This document shows, one piece after another, positions 30,026 to 39,544 of a DNA stretch of 64,000 nucleotides (position 1 is the first letter of the stretch; the number at the start of each line of letters is the position of its first letter). The notes beneath the pieces were generated by a model that was given only the letters and a program-made list of their open reading frames with translations, was not told where the DNA came from and did no database searches. The DNA is taken from positions 427,001 to 491,000 of the forward strand of contig NC_065417.1 of NCBI RefSeq assembly GCF_024362695.1. Reading direction: 5' to 3'. The stretch is from Pectinophora gossypiella (lineage: Eukaryota > Arthropoda > Insecta > Lepidoptera > Gelechiidae). The translations under genes and the position numbers were made by a program.

Positions 30026-30349
30026 CTTCTTCTTATCATGTGGGTTGTGAGGTGAAATACAAACCTCATCAACAATGGTGGCAGGGTTATGATTAAGCCG
30101 CCAAAGGCCCCTGAAATGGCTCATGTAACGATTACTCACTTACATAAGTAAATAGTAACCGGGACTAACGGCTTAACATGCCTTCCGAAGCACGGATTAT
30201 CTTACGTTTCGGACAATCAGGTGCTCAGCCTGTAATGTCCTAACCAAACTAGGGATCACAAAATGATTTTTGTGATATCCTCACCGGGATTCGAACCCGG
30301 AGCCTCCGGATCGTGAGTCCAACGCTCTACCACTGGGCCACATAACAGA
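30026..30349 (-). mobile_element. SINE-B inserted in SINE-E, 9-bp TSD
   Basis: Full minus-strand SINE-B: head TGGCCCAGTGGTAGAGCG near 30340, B box GGTTCGAATCCC, and the end at 30026 (CACATGATAAGAAGAAG). CAGACAGGT at 30017-30025 and 30350-30358 is the target duplication. SINE-E is therefore older. Confidence 0.85.
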
Positions 30350-30549
30350 CAGACAGGTAATGTGATTTATCTATCTTCCTAGTCATAAAAATAAAACCTA
30401 AATTCATATTTTGAATACATAAACCTTCCAGTAAAATCGTATTCTTAGTGTCACAGTCCCAAACTTACTGCCATTTGGCCCATCTGTCCCCAGAACAAGT
30501 GGTAAAAACGACCAAACTCCACTAGTCATTACTCGTTTTATATTCATAG

Positions 30550-30720
30550 GGTACTCGGATAACGCTTATTTGGACCCTTGGGTCAGAAATGGAGACACAA
30601 CTGTGATAATGTTGTCCTTTTTGTTTGAATGTCGAATGAATTGTCTGAAAGCACTTCAAATCATTTGGTGTGATAGGATCAGAGTACAAGAAAGACCAAC
30701 TTCAAAAAAGCAGCCAGTAT
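30550..30720 (+). repeat. Duplicated block S, copy 1
   Basis: GGTACTCGGATAACGCTTAT, TTGGACCCTTGGGTCAGAAA, ACACAACTGTGATAATGTTG and GCACTTCAAATCATTTGGTG recur at 31475-31599 with a few differences. The following GATCAGAGTACAAGAAAGAC recurs at 27144. Either a segmental duplication or an unknown dispersed repeat. Confidence 0.65.
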
Positions 30721-30721
30721 C

Positions 30722-30955
30722 CTTATACAAGGTTTTAGTGACATCAAAACGAATACTAAGGGGGTTGATTCAGACCATGATTGTGAGTTAATATCAAGTG
30801 GAATTTTCCGTCGCAAAAGTATGGAAATTAAAATAATTACAAATAAAAAAGAAACGAATTTTCCGACAGGAAATTTCACTTGATATCAACTCAGAATCAT
30901 GGTCTGAATCATCCTCCTCAATATTCGTTACGGTGTCACTAACACTCATATCTAC
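30722..30955. mobile_element. Family D foldback MITE, unit 1 of a pair
   Basis: Left arm TTTTAGTGACATCAAAACGA...GTTAATATCAAGTGGAATTT and right arm TTTCACTTGATATCAACTCA...GGTGTCACTAACACTCATA. Diverged termini but intact arms. Confidence 0.85.
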
Positions 30956-30979
30956 TTGTATGGCTACCTGTATGTACTT

Positions 30980-31176
30980 AAACGGGGTTTAAGTGACATC
31001 GTAACGAATACTGAGAGGGATGATTCAGCTCATTATTCTGAATTAATATCAAGTGGAATTTTCCATCGCAAAAGTATAGAATTTTGCGACGCAAAATTCC
31101 ACTTGATATTAACTCAGATTCATGGTCTGAATCATCTCCCTTAGTATTCGTTACGATGTCACTAACATCCTGTATA
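30980..31176. mobile_element. Family D foldback MITE, unit 2 of a pair
   Basis: Opens TAAACGGGGTTTAAGTGACA, the TAAGTGAC terminus variant, and closes GATGTCACTAACATCCTGTA. The loop is very short: TTTTCCATCGCAAAAGTATA then GAATTTTGCGACG. The long frames on both strands (30978, 31084) are products of the palindrome plus the next SINE. Confidence 0.85.
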
Positions 31177-31177
31177 A

Positions 31178-31474
31178 CATATAAACAGCCTACTACTGGG
31201 CACAGGCCTCCACTGGATTCAATCAACTGGATGAAAGGTATGGAGCAGGACGCTGCTCCACTGCGGGTTAGTGGAAGTGTTTTACGGCTAATAGCCAGGA
31301 CCAACCACTTAACGTGCCCTCCAAAACACGGAGTCATCTTACATTACTTTTCCGGACAATCAGGTGTTCTCAACAAAGGACAGTCTTGCAAAGTAATTTC
31401 GACAACGTCCCCTTTGGGAATCGAACCCGGACCTCCAGGTCGTGAGCCTAATGCCATAACCACTGGACTACAGA
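31178..31474 (-). mobile_element. SINE-A on the minus strand
   Basis: Head near 31470 (CCTCTGTAGTCCAGTGG), B box GGTTCGATTCCC, core with GGAGGGCACGTTAAG, and tail at the left with CCTGTGCCCAGTAGTAGGCT. A small deletion removes part of GGACGTATAT. It directly abuts D on the left and block S on the right. Confidence 0.85.
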
Positions 31475-31599
31475 GGTACTCGGATAACACTTATTTGGAC
31501 CCTTGGGTCAGAAGTGAAGACACAACTGTGATAAAGTTGTCCTTTATGTTTGAATGTTAGTGAATTGTCCGGAGGCACTTCAAATCATTCGGTGTGGTT
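31475..31599 (+). repeat. Duplicated block S, copy 2
   Basis: Counterpart of 30550-30674 in the same orientation, 925 bases downstream. Confidence 0.65.
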
Positions 31600-31744
31600 T
31601 TCCTTTGTTTATTGTCTTAACGATACCTTCTTTTTTTCAATGACAGGCATTTTCTGCCGTTGATCTTTGTTCGACCTTGGAGTTCTTAAAGCACGTACCT
31701 GTAATAAAAAAAAAGTATTTTAATAAACAACATGTAAGTAAGAT

Positions 31745-32034
31745 CATCATCAGCCCATTAACGTCCCCACTGCTGGGGCACGGGCCTTCCCTATGGATGG
31801 ATAGGGAGATCGGGCCTTAAACCATCACGCGGGCCCAGTGCGGATTGATGGTTATTAACGACTGCTAATGCAGCCGGGACCAACGGCTTAACGTGCCTTC
31901 CGAAGCACGGAGGAGCTCGAGATGAAAACTTTTTTTTGTGGTCACCCATCCTATGACCGGCCTTTGCGAAAGTTGCTTAACTTCAACAATCGCAGACCGA
32001 GCGCGTTTACCGCTGCGCCACCGAGCTCTTTTAA
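31745..32034 (-). mobile_element. SINE-C, minus strand, 11-bp TSD
   Basis: Full minus-strand copy: head GAGCTCGGTGGCGCAGCGGT at the right, 5S-like GTTAAGCAAC and GGATGGGTGACC, shared core, and (GAT)n at the left. GTAAGTAAGAT at 31734-31744 and 32035-32045 bounds it. Confidence 0.92.
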
Positions 32035-32083
32035 GTAAGTAAGATAAAAATATATAAAATAAGAATTACTTATTACAATACAA

Positions 32084-32215
32084 TACAAAAACGCTTTATT
32101 GCACATATAAACACAACACTAAAAACTAATTACAAATGTGACAAGAGAAGTACAATCGGTGACTTGTTATTAAATAGCAATTTCTTCCAGCCAACCTTAC
32201 TTTTTCAACGTAATT
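32084..32215 (+). repeat. J2 retroelement end fragment
   Basis: AAAAACGCTTTATTGCACAT, AAACACAACAC, ACAATCGGTGACTTGTTATT and AGCAATTTCTTCCAGCCAAC match 40805-40922 closely. Confidence 0.65.
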
Positions 32216-33325
32216 ATCATGGTTAAACTTTTTGAATGTATTTTTATTTCTGTTTTGAATCTACGTCATTTCATTGCACTTACGTACACACGTTTTTAAT
32301 ATATGTTTTTGTAAACTACTTTCTTTTCATAGTATGTATTCATTGGAGTTGTATTTGTGGGAGTCACGGCTTCCGTGCCTCACTTAGCAGGGTCCACAGA
32401 ATACCAGCGTCGTGGCTCGCGCCGTAGCTTATGCTGAGTGAGGCTCTTTTACAAAAGACACTACCACCATCGTTGACCAGTTTATACACTCAATTATTTG
32501 TATTTTGATTGTAAGTTGTGTGTTACTCCGTGTTTTATATTATATATTTGTTATTTGATTTATATTTGTTATAATAAACGTTTCTTTCTTTCTTTCTATT
32601 TATGGCTGAGGAGAAGAAATTACAAGAAACTGCAACAGCAATACATCTTTTAAATCATTGTAGTACATTACAAGTTATTTAATAACTAGAGGAACACGTT
32701 TAATACTAGGTAAGTACTTGTGAGTTTTCTTATATAAATACTTAAGGTGAACCGTTTATCTGTTGTGTGTGTAATCTATTTCTCTTTATTTTCTGTTCTG
32801 TGTACAATACACTGTAATAAAGTAACAAATTAACGAAATACAGACAGATAAATATAACGATAAATAAAGAACTATAATTTTAACAGACGTGACAAATTCA
32901 CTATTGTTATGTTATACGTAACACACAGGACGTGACCAATACTGCTGTAGTATAACATTGTTATTGTTATTGTCATATGGCGCATGCGTAGTAACATTGT
33001 CTAGGTAACCTTGCGCAGTGTTATGCACTATAACACTGCGATCGATGCACAAATGTTCAAGGTTAACACGTACTTTTAGTAATAATTAGGTTTTTGGAAA
33101 GTAGGTTATTATTTCATTGTAATATTTATAATATGTTGTTACTACGTTCTGATTTTTTACATGTTTGAGATTAAATTAGCGCTTTCGAGAAAATTCCAGA
33201 AAAACTTTACAGCTGTAAAATCAGAGTTGTACCCAGACGAAGCCGGGTCGCTTTGCTACTAATTATGAAATAATAGAACGAAGATAATCCAAAGGGTATT
33301 ATTAGCATGTAAATCGCGTGCGCCG
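32216..33325. other. AT-rich stretch, one possible LINE-tail phrase
   Basis: GGCTGAGGAGAAGAAATTAC at 32605 recurs inverted at 52272 (CTTCTCCTCAGCCAT), suggesting a minor repeat. TGGCGCATGCGTAG near 32977 contains a near-palindrome like NRF-1 sites. No gene is supportable. Confidence 0.4.
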
Positions 33326-33330
33326 GCGCA

Positions 33331-33357
33331 GGAAGTGCGGTCTTCCGCCGCACTTCC
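33331..33357. other. Perfect 10-bp stem hairpin
   Basis: GGAAGTGCGG, a 7-base loop, then CCGCACTTCC. It sits in a small CpG-rich patch (33315-33365). It could be a structured site or a MITE core. Confidence 0.5.
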
Positions 33358-33699
33358 GCCGTCACTCTAGTTGTAGTATTGTAATGTAACACCTCTGTTG
33401 TTTTGTAGTATAGAAGTAAAAGATCCTTCATGATTTTTTTACCTTTGCATTATGCCTTCATTTCTGCGAAAAAATATGTGGTAATTTCTTGCACCCTGGT
33501 CTTCTAGGTACATATTAACCAAAAATAACATCTTAATCCCCCGATAAATATTATACTCGTTATGTATTTTTTCACGAAAAAAAACGTTCAATTATTTTTT
33601 TTTGTCCTAAACGCGGTTTAAGAATACAAGTCAATGATGAACGGATTCTAGACACCCAAAAACTCAACTTAAAAATAATATTCCAAATTCAATCCAAAA

Positions 33700-33840
33700 T
33701 CGTAACGCAAGAATAATAATCCTGGTACCCAGAAACCCGGCGGAAGGCAAGAGGGAAACCACTGGCATTTTCCCTAAAGTCGCATGGAGAATGCTACACC
33801 GACAAGAGCGTGACTCTTTAATGATGATGATGTGACCCAG
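33700..33840 (+). repeat. RTE-like LINE 3' end fragment (L tail)
   Basis: GCGGAAGGCAAGAGGGAAAC, ATGGAGAATGCTACACCGAC and AAGAGCGTGACTCTTTAATG followed by (ATG)n. It corresponds to the end of the ORF2 remnant at 43765. Related fragments are at 38480 and 56620. Confidence 0.65.
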
Positions 33841-34030
33841 AAACATCGTCCCGATTACCTGGCACGGGAGGACAAAAGAAACCCCCAAAGTGGACGACCA
33901 CCAGCTCAAATTAATATCCCGGATCAACATGCGTCACTGGTCAAAGAAACCCGGATGTAAGTGAGTGGGATCAGAAAGACATACTCGTACGCATTATACT
34001 CATATATACATGAGTAAAAAATATATACCA

Positions 34031-34395
34031 ACCTTCTTATCGTGTGGGTTGTGAGGTGGAATACCAACCTCATCAACCCTGGTGTTAGGGTTACTATTGA
34101 GCCGCCAAAGGCCCCTGACATGGCTCATGTAACGACTACATACTTACATCTGTAATTAGTAACCGAGACCAACGGCTTAACGTGCCTTCCGAAGCACGGA
34201 TCATCTTACTTTCAGACAATCAGGTGATCAGCCTGTAATGTCCTAACCAAACTGGGATCACAAAGAGATTTTTGTGTTATGTCCCCACCGGGATTCGAAC
34301 CCGGGGCCTTCGGATCGTGAGCCCAACGCTCAACGACTAGACCACCGAGGCCGTTAGAGGTTGGTATTCCACCTCACAACCCACACGATAAGAAG
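34031..34395 (-). mobile_element. SINE-B with 39-bp terminal inverted repeats, 12-bp TSD
   Basis: A full minus-strand SINE-B spans 34031-34353, with the head near 34345 (GGTGGTCTAGTCGTTGAGCG) and B box GGTTCGAATCCC. Directly beyond its 5' end, 34357-34395 is an inverted copy of its own last 39 bases, matching 34033-34071 without a difference. AAATATATACCA at 34019-34030 and 34396-34407 is an exact target duplication around the whole unit, so both parts arrived together. A twin-priming or snap-back event during reverse transcription is a likely cause. Confidence 0.9.
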
Positions 34396-34407
34396 AAATA
34401 TATACCA

Positions 34408-34570
34408 ATGTAAAATTTTGAGGGGTTGTTTAAGATTTCTGCCTAAAATTGCATTATGTTCCATTCGTTCTATGCGTGTCGATTACCTGTTTCTTTCCTT
34501 TTTAGCAGATAAGAAAATGACAGGTATAACTTAAAATTATATGGCGTGTACTGGAATCAGCACCATTAGT
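34408..34570. mobile_element. Family K foldback MITE, right part
   Basis: GAGGGGTTGTTTAAGATTTC, GTGTCGATTACCTGTTTC, GCAGATAAGAAAATGACAGG and TATAACTTAAAATTATATGG match 58440-58590. It is interrupted at its right end by a SINE-B fragment. Confidence 0.7.
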
Positions 34571-34657
34571 CAGGGGCCTTTGGCGGGTCAATGGTATAAC
34601 CCTGATACCAGGGTTGATGTGGTTGGTAATCCACCTCACAACCCACACGATAGAAGA
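34571..34657 (+). mobile_element. SINE-B 3' fragment of 87 bp, 12-bp TSD
   Basis: Only the last part of SINE-B (CAGGGGCCTTTGGCGGGTCA to CCACACGATAGAAG) is present. It is bounded by AGCACCATTAGT at 34559-34570 and 34658-34669. This fixes the true 3' end of the family and shows 5' truncation. Confidence 0.9.
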
Positions 34658-34689
34658 AGCACCATTAGTTATTTACAGTACCTACCCTC

Positions 34690-35218
34690 TACGTAAAGGA
34701 AACAATGACGGAAATATTAAAAAAAATATATATTTCATCCAACAACACTGCTCAGCTCTTATCCGGGATGGACACAGCGGCATTAATAGCTATCCAGCCC
34801 CGGGGGATTACGGCTGGAGATGATTTCTTCCAGACAACCCGACCGTTTGAAACAATTGTGCCTCTGTATGACGGAAAATATTATCCTGGGTAAAAAACTT
34901 TGTGAGAGAAAAAATAACAAATCGTTTACATCTTGTAGTAGAATTTTGTTATTTCTGAAATGAAACATAGACAATGATATGGAATGAAACGCTATGAAAG
35001 TCATCAAAGCTATGAACTATCCGAAGGACGTAATATATTATCCCAACGACAATTTTCGAGCCATAGAGGCGGCCAATGAGCTCGCTACAACCAACACTTC
35101 AGAACCCCGCCATCGACCTCGCTGGCGTGGTCGACGACGGCCCACTGGGGTGGACGACGACGCCCAGAGCCGATTTTCTGGTTACTGGACACCCTTAGGC
35201 CTGTCGACTTATATTTTA
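34690..35218 (+). other. Unassigned stretch with two protein-like frames
   Basis: Frames at 34705-34893 (…ALIAIQPRGITAGDDFF…) and 34994-35221 (…RPRWRGRRRPTGVDDDAQ…) have more even codon use than their surroundings. No domain is recognised, no splice signals stand out, and no second copy lies here. The second frame resembles a decayed transposon coding end. Confidence 0.25.
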
Positions 35219-35300
35219 TAGCGGGTGAGAGCCCTCAGCGCTGCCTATTTGTCCGGCCAAGTAATTAATGCCATGAAGCAAATCTAAAATATGTAAAAAA
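35219..35300 (+). repeat. Solo alternative 3' module of SINE-B
   Basis: GCGGGTGAGAGCCCTCAGCG, TTTGTCCGGCCAAGTAATTA, ATGCCATGAAGCAAATC, ending in an A run. Same as the ends of 27671 and 29182. Confidence 0.75.
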
Positions 35301-35623
35301 AACTCTGAAGTATCCAAACACTGGTTCACGCAGTACATTTACTACAGTAGTAACGTAAATCGCTTGTTCGAATTCAGTAGATACCTCGTTATTATACAAC
35401 CCTCCGACACAAGATGTCTATTTAAAACGCACGGGTTATTCTATAGCGACCACTTAAGGAACAATTTTTTTTTACGTTAAACACCACGGAATGAGAAATA
35501 AACATAAAAGTAAAAACCGTTCAAGTGCCAGCCGATCTCGCGCACGAAGGGTTCTGTACCGTTATGTATGGGAGCCCCTCTTAAATATTATTTTAATTTA
35601 ATTATTTATTTGTAAAATAATTA

Positions 35624-35740
35624 CAATTCTCCACCAACCCGCATTGGAGCAGCGTGGTGGAGTATGCTCCAAACCCCCTCCGGTTGATTGAGGGGAGGCC
35701 TGTGCCTAGCAGTGGGACGTATATAGGCTGTTTATATATA
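35624..35740 (+). mobile_element. SINE-A 3' fragment of 117 bp, 14-bp TSD
   Basis: Holds CTCCACCAACCCGCATTGGA through GGGACGTATATAGGCTGTTT. The exact duplication TTGTAAAATAATTA lies at 35610-35623 and 35741-35754. A recent-looking, 5'-truncated insertion. Confidence 0.92.
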
Positions 35741-35881
35741 TTGTAAAATAATTATAAAACTAAATGTTCTGTGAATATTTCAAACGTCTACCGTTATTAA
35801 TATCTAGCCAAACCGAGCAAATAGAAACGTTTGTTGTATAGGAGCCCCCTTAAATATTTATTTTATTCTGTTTTTTGAGTA

Positions 35882-35955
35882 GTTGTCTTTGATTACTTGT
35901 GGCTCTGCCCACCCCATTTGGGATTACGGGCGTGAGTTTATGTATGTATGTATGT
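35882..35955 (+). repeat. Retroelement 3' end fragment
   Basis: GTTGTCTTTGATTACTTGTG, GCTCTGCCCACCCCATTTGG and GGGCGTGAGTTTATGTATGT match the end of the insert at 25889-26148. Confidence 0.75.
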
Positions 35956-36420
35956 TTTTTAGTATCTGTTCTTATAGCGGCAATAAAAAGACATCATCTG
36001 TGAAAATTTCAACTATCTAACTATCGCGGTTCATGAGATACAACAGCCTGGTGACAGACGGACGGACGGACTGCGGAGTTTTAGTAATAGGGTCCCATTA
36101 TTTACCCTTGGATATGGAACCCTAAAAATAACCTAATGATAATTGACGCCATATTGGTTTTATTAATTGGGGAAAATCATTCGAAAACGGATGTCGTTAA
36201 AACTATATTATATTGCGGTCTGAACCATCAGTTCTCAATTTATAGTCCAAATAAACAAGAGCCAATGTGACTTTGGTCACAGTCGAGCGCTGAACCCGTG
36301 ATGTTTACGAACTCTGTTGTTTGATGTCTCAATACATATTAACATGCTCCGTATCATGATAATTATTTTAGCAAATATTTAAGTACAAAACATCTGATAA
36401 GTAAATGCCGTTTTAAATCT
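35956..36420. other. Decayed repeat-like sequence, no gene
   Basis: AACAGCCTGGTGACAGACGG, ACGGACGG near 36045 and GGGTCCCATTATTTACCC near 36088 have the look of a common moth repeat, but no second copy lies in the window. Confidence 0.4.
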
Positions 36421-36485
36421 CTCGTGTGGGTTGCGAGTCAACAACCGGCAACAACCCTGGCGCCAGGGTCACTATTGAGCACCCT
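36421..36485 (-). repeat. SINE-B 3' fragment, decayed
   Basis: CTCGTGTGGGTTGCGAG, ACAACCCTGGCGCCAGGGTC and ACTATTGAGC are the reverse of the SINE-B end region. Confidence 0.45.
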
Positions 36486-36489
36486 CACG

Positions 36490-37375
36490 CGTGTCTAAGC
36501 TCCTGTCTAAGGAAAATAATAGTAAGTTGCAGATCTCACAGGAATATTGCGTATCCCAAAATAAAACGTAGGCAAGTAGTCGTCTTGCAAATAATATTGT
36601 ATTATTATTATTTATATGTATCATAATATAATGTTAGATAGAAAAGAATCGATCGACTTAATATCGACTGATACATCACTATGCTCATAAACGTCACAAC
36701 ACTAGCTTACGTACTTTGACAGATCGAATTCTTACCGCGCATTGAGACAATTGTTAAATTTTATCTTTATTGAAATATACATACATACATAAACTCAAGC
36801 CTATTTGTACTGAACTGGGGTCGCTAATTTTATAATATTATTCTGTATTTATTTATCTGTGTAAATTTTATCTATTTTTTTTTATTTTATTTAACATTTT
36901 TTACTGCTACACTGCAGTTGTACAAGTGTAAATCTGACGCGTGTGTCAAATCAAATCAAATCAAATATACTTTATTGCACAGAACTACATTTAAACGTGT
37001 GTGTGTCGCCATGGCCTAATACTGCTGGAAAGATATATTATACAATTTGTACTATAGGTTGGAAGAGATCGCTCTTAACGATAAGGTCGCCTTTACTCAC
37101 CTTAGAATAAGTTTCCCCTGTAAGTAAATGTCTTGTGAAGTGTGCAATAAAGTAGCCAATAAGCTACTACGAAACTTTTCATTATGTTGCCCATTATACT
37201 GCGTTAAAGAAGGATAAACCAACAAACACAGCTTCGCATTCATAACATGTACATCATGCGGTGGGTGCGCGGCGGCCCTAATTGCTTCCTAGCGATTTTC
37301 TGACGGTGCGAGTTGACAGCCCTATTCCCAAACATAAGAATTCACCTCACGTGGTCCCGGCCGTCCAATCGTTCT
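36490..37375. other. Stretch with short repeats only
   Basis: CATACATACATAAACTCAAG at 36780 is a G-type LINE tail. TCAAATCAAATCAAATCAAA at 36948 leads into TATACTTTATTGCAC, a J2-like end. Bases 37006-37050 (GTCGCCATGGCCTAATACTG) match the end of the insert inside SINE-F at 4915. No gene. Confidence 0.5.
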
Positions 37376-37692
37376 AGAAAATATAACATAACATTGGTCC
37401 CGGTCACTACTTACTGATGTAAGTATGTAGTCGTTACATGAGTCATGTCAGGGGCCTTTGGCGACTCAATAATAACCCTGACACCTAGGTTGATGAGGAT
37501 GGTATTCCACCTCACAACCCACACGATAAGAAGAAGAAGAAGACACACGATTATATCCCAATTGGAGTAGTCAGGGGTACATCCATCACAAGATGAACTA
37601 AGTACCCATACCTCACCAAACTTTTTATTAGACCAACATGACAAGCCGTATCGCCGTCTACAATAATCAGATCGAGCCAACTGTGTTAGTAT
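37376..37692 (-). mobile_element. SINE-F carrying a SINE-B fragment
   Basis: SINE-F sequence at 37545-37692 (ATTATATCCCAATTGGAGTA, TCACAAGATGAACTAAGTAC, AGACCAACATGACAAGCC, AATCAGATCGAGCCAACTGT). Its tail side (AATATAACATAACA) lies left of a SINE-B fragment at 37394-37542, which runs from TTGGTCCCGGTCACTACTTA to CACACGATAAGAAG. The SINE-B fragment is younger. Confidence 0.75.
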
Positions 37693-37694
37693 GA

Positions 37695-38038
37695 TATTTT
37701 GGGCTTATTCTATATTTATTCATAACTTTGTGCAGTAACAAATGACACAGATTTAAATTTCCGATTTAGATAAATAAATACTGAATATTTATTTAGGAAG
37801 AACTCGCGAAAAAATCTAGGAATTTCCGTAGGATTTTCCTCAAATGGTACCTGTCTGGTAGGTGGCCAATTAGTAATTTAAATGTAGCTACTAAAAACGT
37901 CTGTAAGCCACGTGCCCAGGCTACATAACATAACTTGTTCTGCGCAGTTGTTAAAACGTAAGTATCGACAGTAATTTGCTATAAATAATACATCCATTTG
38001 CTATATATAATACATCGTTTTGCTATAAATAATACACA
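37695..38038. other. Stretch with a small tandem repeat
   Basis: Bases 37976-38037 contain three imperfect copies of TTTGCTATAAATAATACATC, about 22 bases each. Otherwise plain AT-rich sequence. Confidence 0.5.
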
Positions 38039-38054
38039 GTAACTGTCAGTACTA

Positions 38055-38401
38055 ACAGCCTCCGTGGTCTAGTGGTTAGAGCGTTAGGCTCACGATCTGG
38101 AGGTCCGGGTTCGATTCCCGATGGGGACATTGTCGAAATCACTTTGTGAGACTGTCCTTTGTTTGGTAAGGACTTTTCAGGCTTGAATCACCTGATTGTC
38201 CGAAAAAGTAAGATGATTCCGTGCTTCAGAGGGCACGTTAAGCCGTTGGTCCCGGCTATTAGCCGTAAAAACACCTCCAGCAACCCGCAGTGGAGCAGCG
38301 TGGTGGAGTATGCTCCATACCCCCTCCGGTTGATTGAGGGGAGGCCTGTGCCCAGCAGTGGGACGTATATAGGCTGTTTATGTATGTATGTACGTATGTA
38401 T
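38055..38401 (+). mobile_element. SINE-A, full length, 16-bp TSD with one mismatch
   Basis: All landmarks are present (TGGTCTAGTGG, GGTTCGATTCC, core, CCCAGCAGTGGGACG, long TATG/TACG tail). GTAACTGTCAGTACTA at 38039-38054 and GTAACTGTCAATACTA at 38402-38417 bound it. Frames at 38159 and 38188 are inside. Confidence 0.93.
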
Positions 38402-38479
38402 GTAACTGTCAATACTATTCAAACGCGGAGTACAGGAGTCCTGGTACGGTTTTGAAATAGACTTCAGACAGAGTACGGC

Positions 38480-38560
38480 GGGGTGGAAGGCAAGAGGGGA
38501 ACGTGGCGAATGCTCCACCGATAAGAGCGTGGCTCTTAAATTAGTGATGATGATGATGAA
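38480..38560 (+). repeat. RTE-like LINE 3' end fragment (L tail)
   Basis: GGAAGGCAAGAGGGGAACGT, GGCGAATGCTCCACCGATAA and GAGCGTGGCTCTTAAATTAG, then (GAT)n. Same end as 33700 and 56620. Confidence 0.65.
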
Positions 38561-38600
38561 TACATGGTTTACGAGAAGATATACCATATAATACTAACAC

Positions 38601-38758
38601 ATAACATAAGCTCATGACTACATTCCTCATTGGGGTAGTCAAAGGTGGAATGTCTACCAACTGTGTTTGTGAAAACTGCACCTCAAGTCCGGTACCGGGA
38701 TTCAAATCGGCGCGTCCCGATTGCGAAGCAATCCGATGTACCGTTGGACCACAGTGCC
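38601..38758 (-). mobile_element. SINE-F with an internal deletion
   Basis: The minus-strand head CACTGTGGTCCAACGGTACA contains an A-box match, TGGTCCAACGG. GATTTGAATCCCGGTACC stands for the B box. It then jumps to GTTTTCACAAACACAGTTGG and the CATAAGCTCATG tail. Confidence 0.7.
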
Positions 38759-39027
38759 TATTTACCGTTTTATAAGAAATATAATCTAAAGAATTTACTT
38801 ACACATATTTATTTACCAATGTTAATTAGATTCTGGATAAAACAGCTTCACGCAATTTATTCAAACATAGCCAGTTTAAATGTAACAGCAAACACAAGAA
38901 ACGCAAAGTTATGCCGGAGCAAAGTGTAGTTAGTGTTTGCTTGGACGCGCAAATAATGGTGTATCCGCCTGTGCCTAGGCATTCTAGGAATCTACGGCTT
39001 GCACAATACTACTATTGTAGTTCCAGA

Positions 39028-39325
39028 GTGGTGCTAATTCCTTAGACACCATCTAAATTTGTTTTAAGTTATACCTGTCATTTTCTAATCCACCGTCAAG
39101 GAATAGGACTGATGATTGACGGCTGTTAATTTCAAAATGAATGAATAACCCGGACGCATCAAATAGATATCTCGCTGTCAACTTAATTTTGTCCGGTTAT
39201 TGCCAATGTAAAATTGTTAGAGGGTTGTTTTATATTTCTGCTTAAAAATGACGTGTAAACACTTTATGGAACAAATTTTATACCTGTCGATTACCCTTCC
39301 TTTCTTTTTTTTTCTTATAAAACTT
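39028..39325. mobile_element. Family K foldback MITE, truncated on the right
   Basis: GTGGTGCTAATTCCTTAGAC, TTTTAAGTTATACCTGTCAT, AATGAATGAATAACCCGGAC, GGTTATTGCCAATGTAAAAT and ACCTGTCGATTACCCTTCCT follow the order of the full K copy at 58219. Confidence 0.75.
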
Positions 39326-39329
39326 TAAT

Positions 39330-39543
39330 ACTTAACTAAAACCCTCACTAAGGGAAAATCAAGAAAATAGATATATTTCTTTGATGTTTAATAGATTGCC
39401 GTGGTAAACAAACTTTTAGGACAAATTGGCATACCACCACTGCTATGTTCTAAACCACGAATATAATACTGATGTATTATGTATTCGGAAGATTTTCAGA
39501 GAAATATAGTACCTAAGTATTTTCTTGTTTCATACTTTTTAGA
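39330..39543. other. No recognisable feature
   Basis: AT-rich. The 139-codon frame at 39479-39898 runs across this stretch, the D element and beyond, so it is not a gene. Confidence 0.5.
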
Positions 39544-39544
39544 G

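Noticed and set aside
30978..31560. Long overlapping frames of 119 and 158 codons
   Set aside because: Both arise from D palindromes plus a minus-strand SINE-A; the same residues appear in other SINE-A copies.
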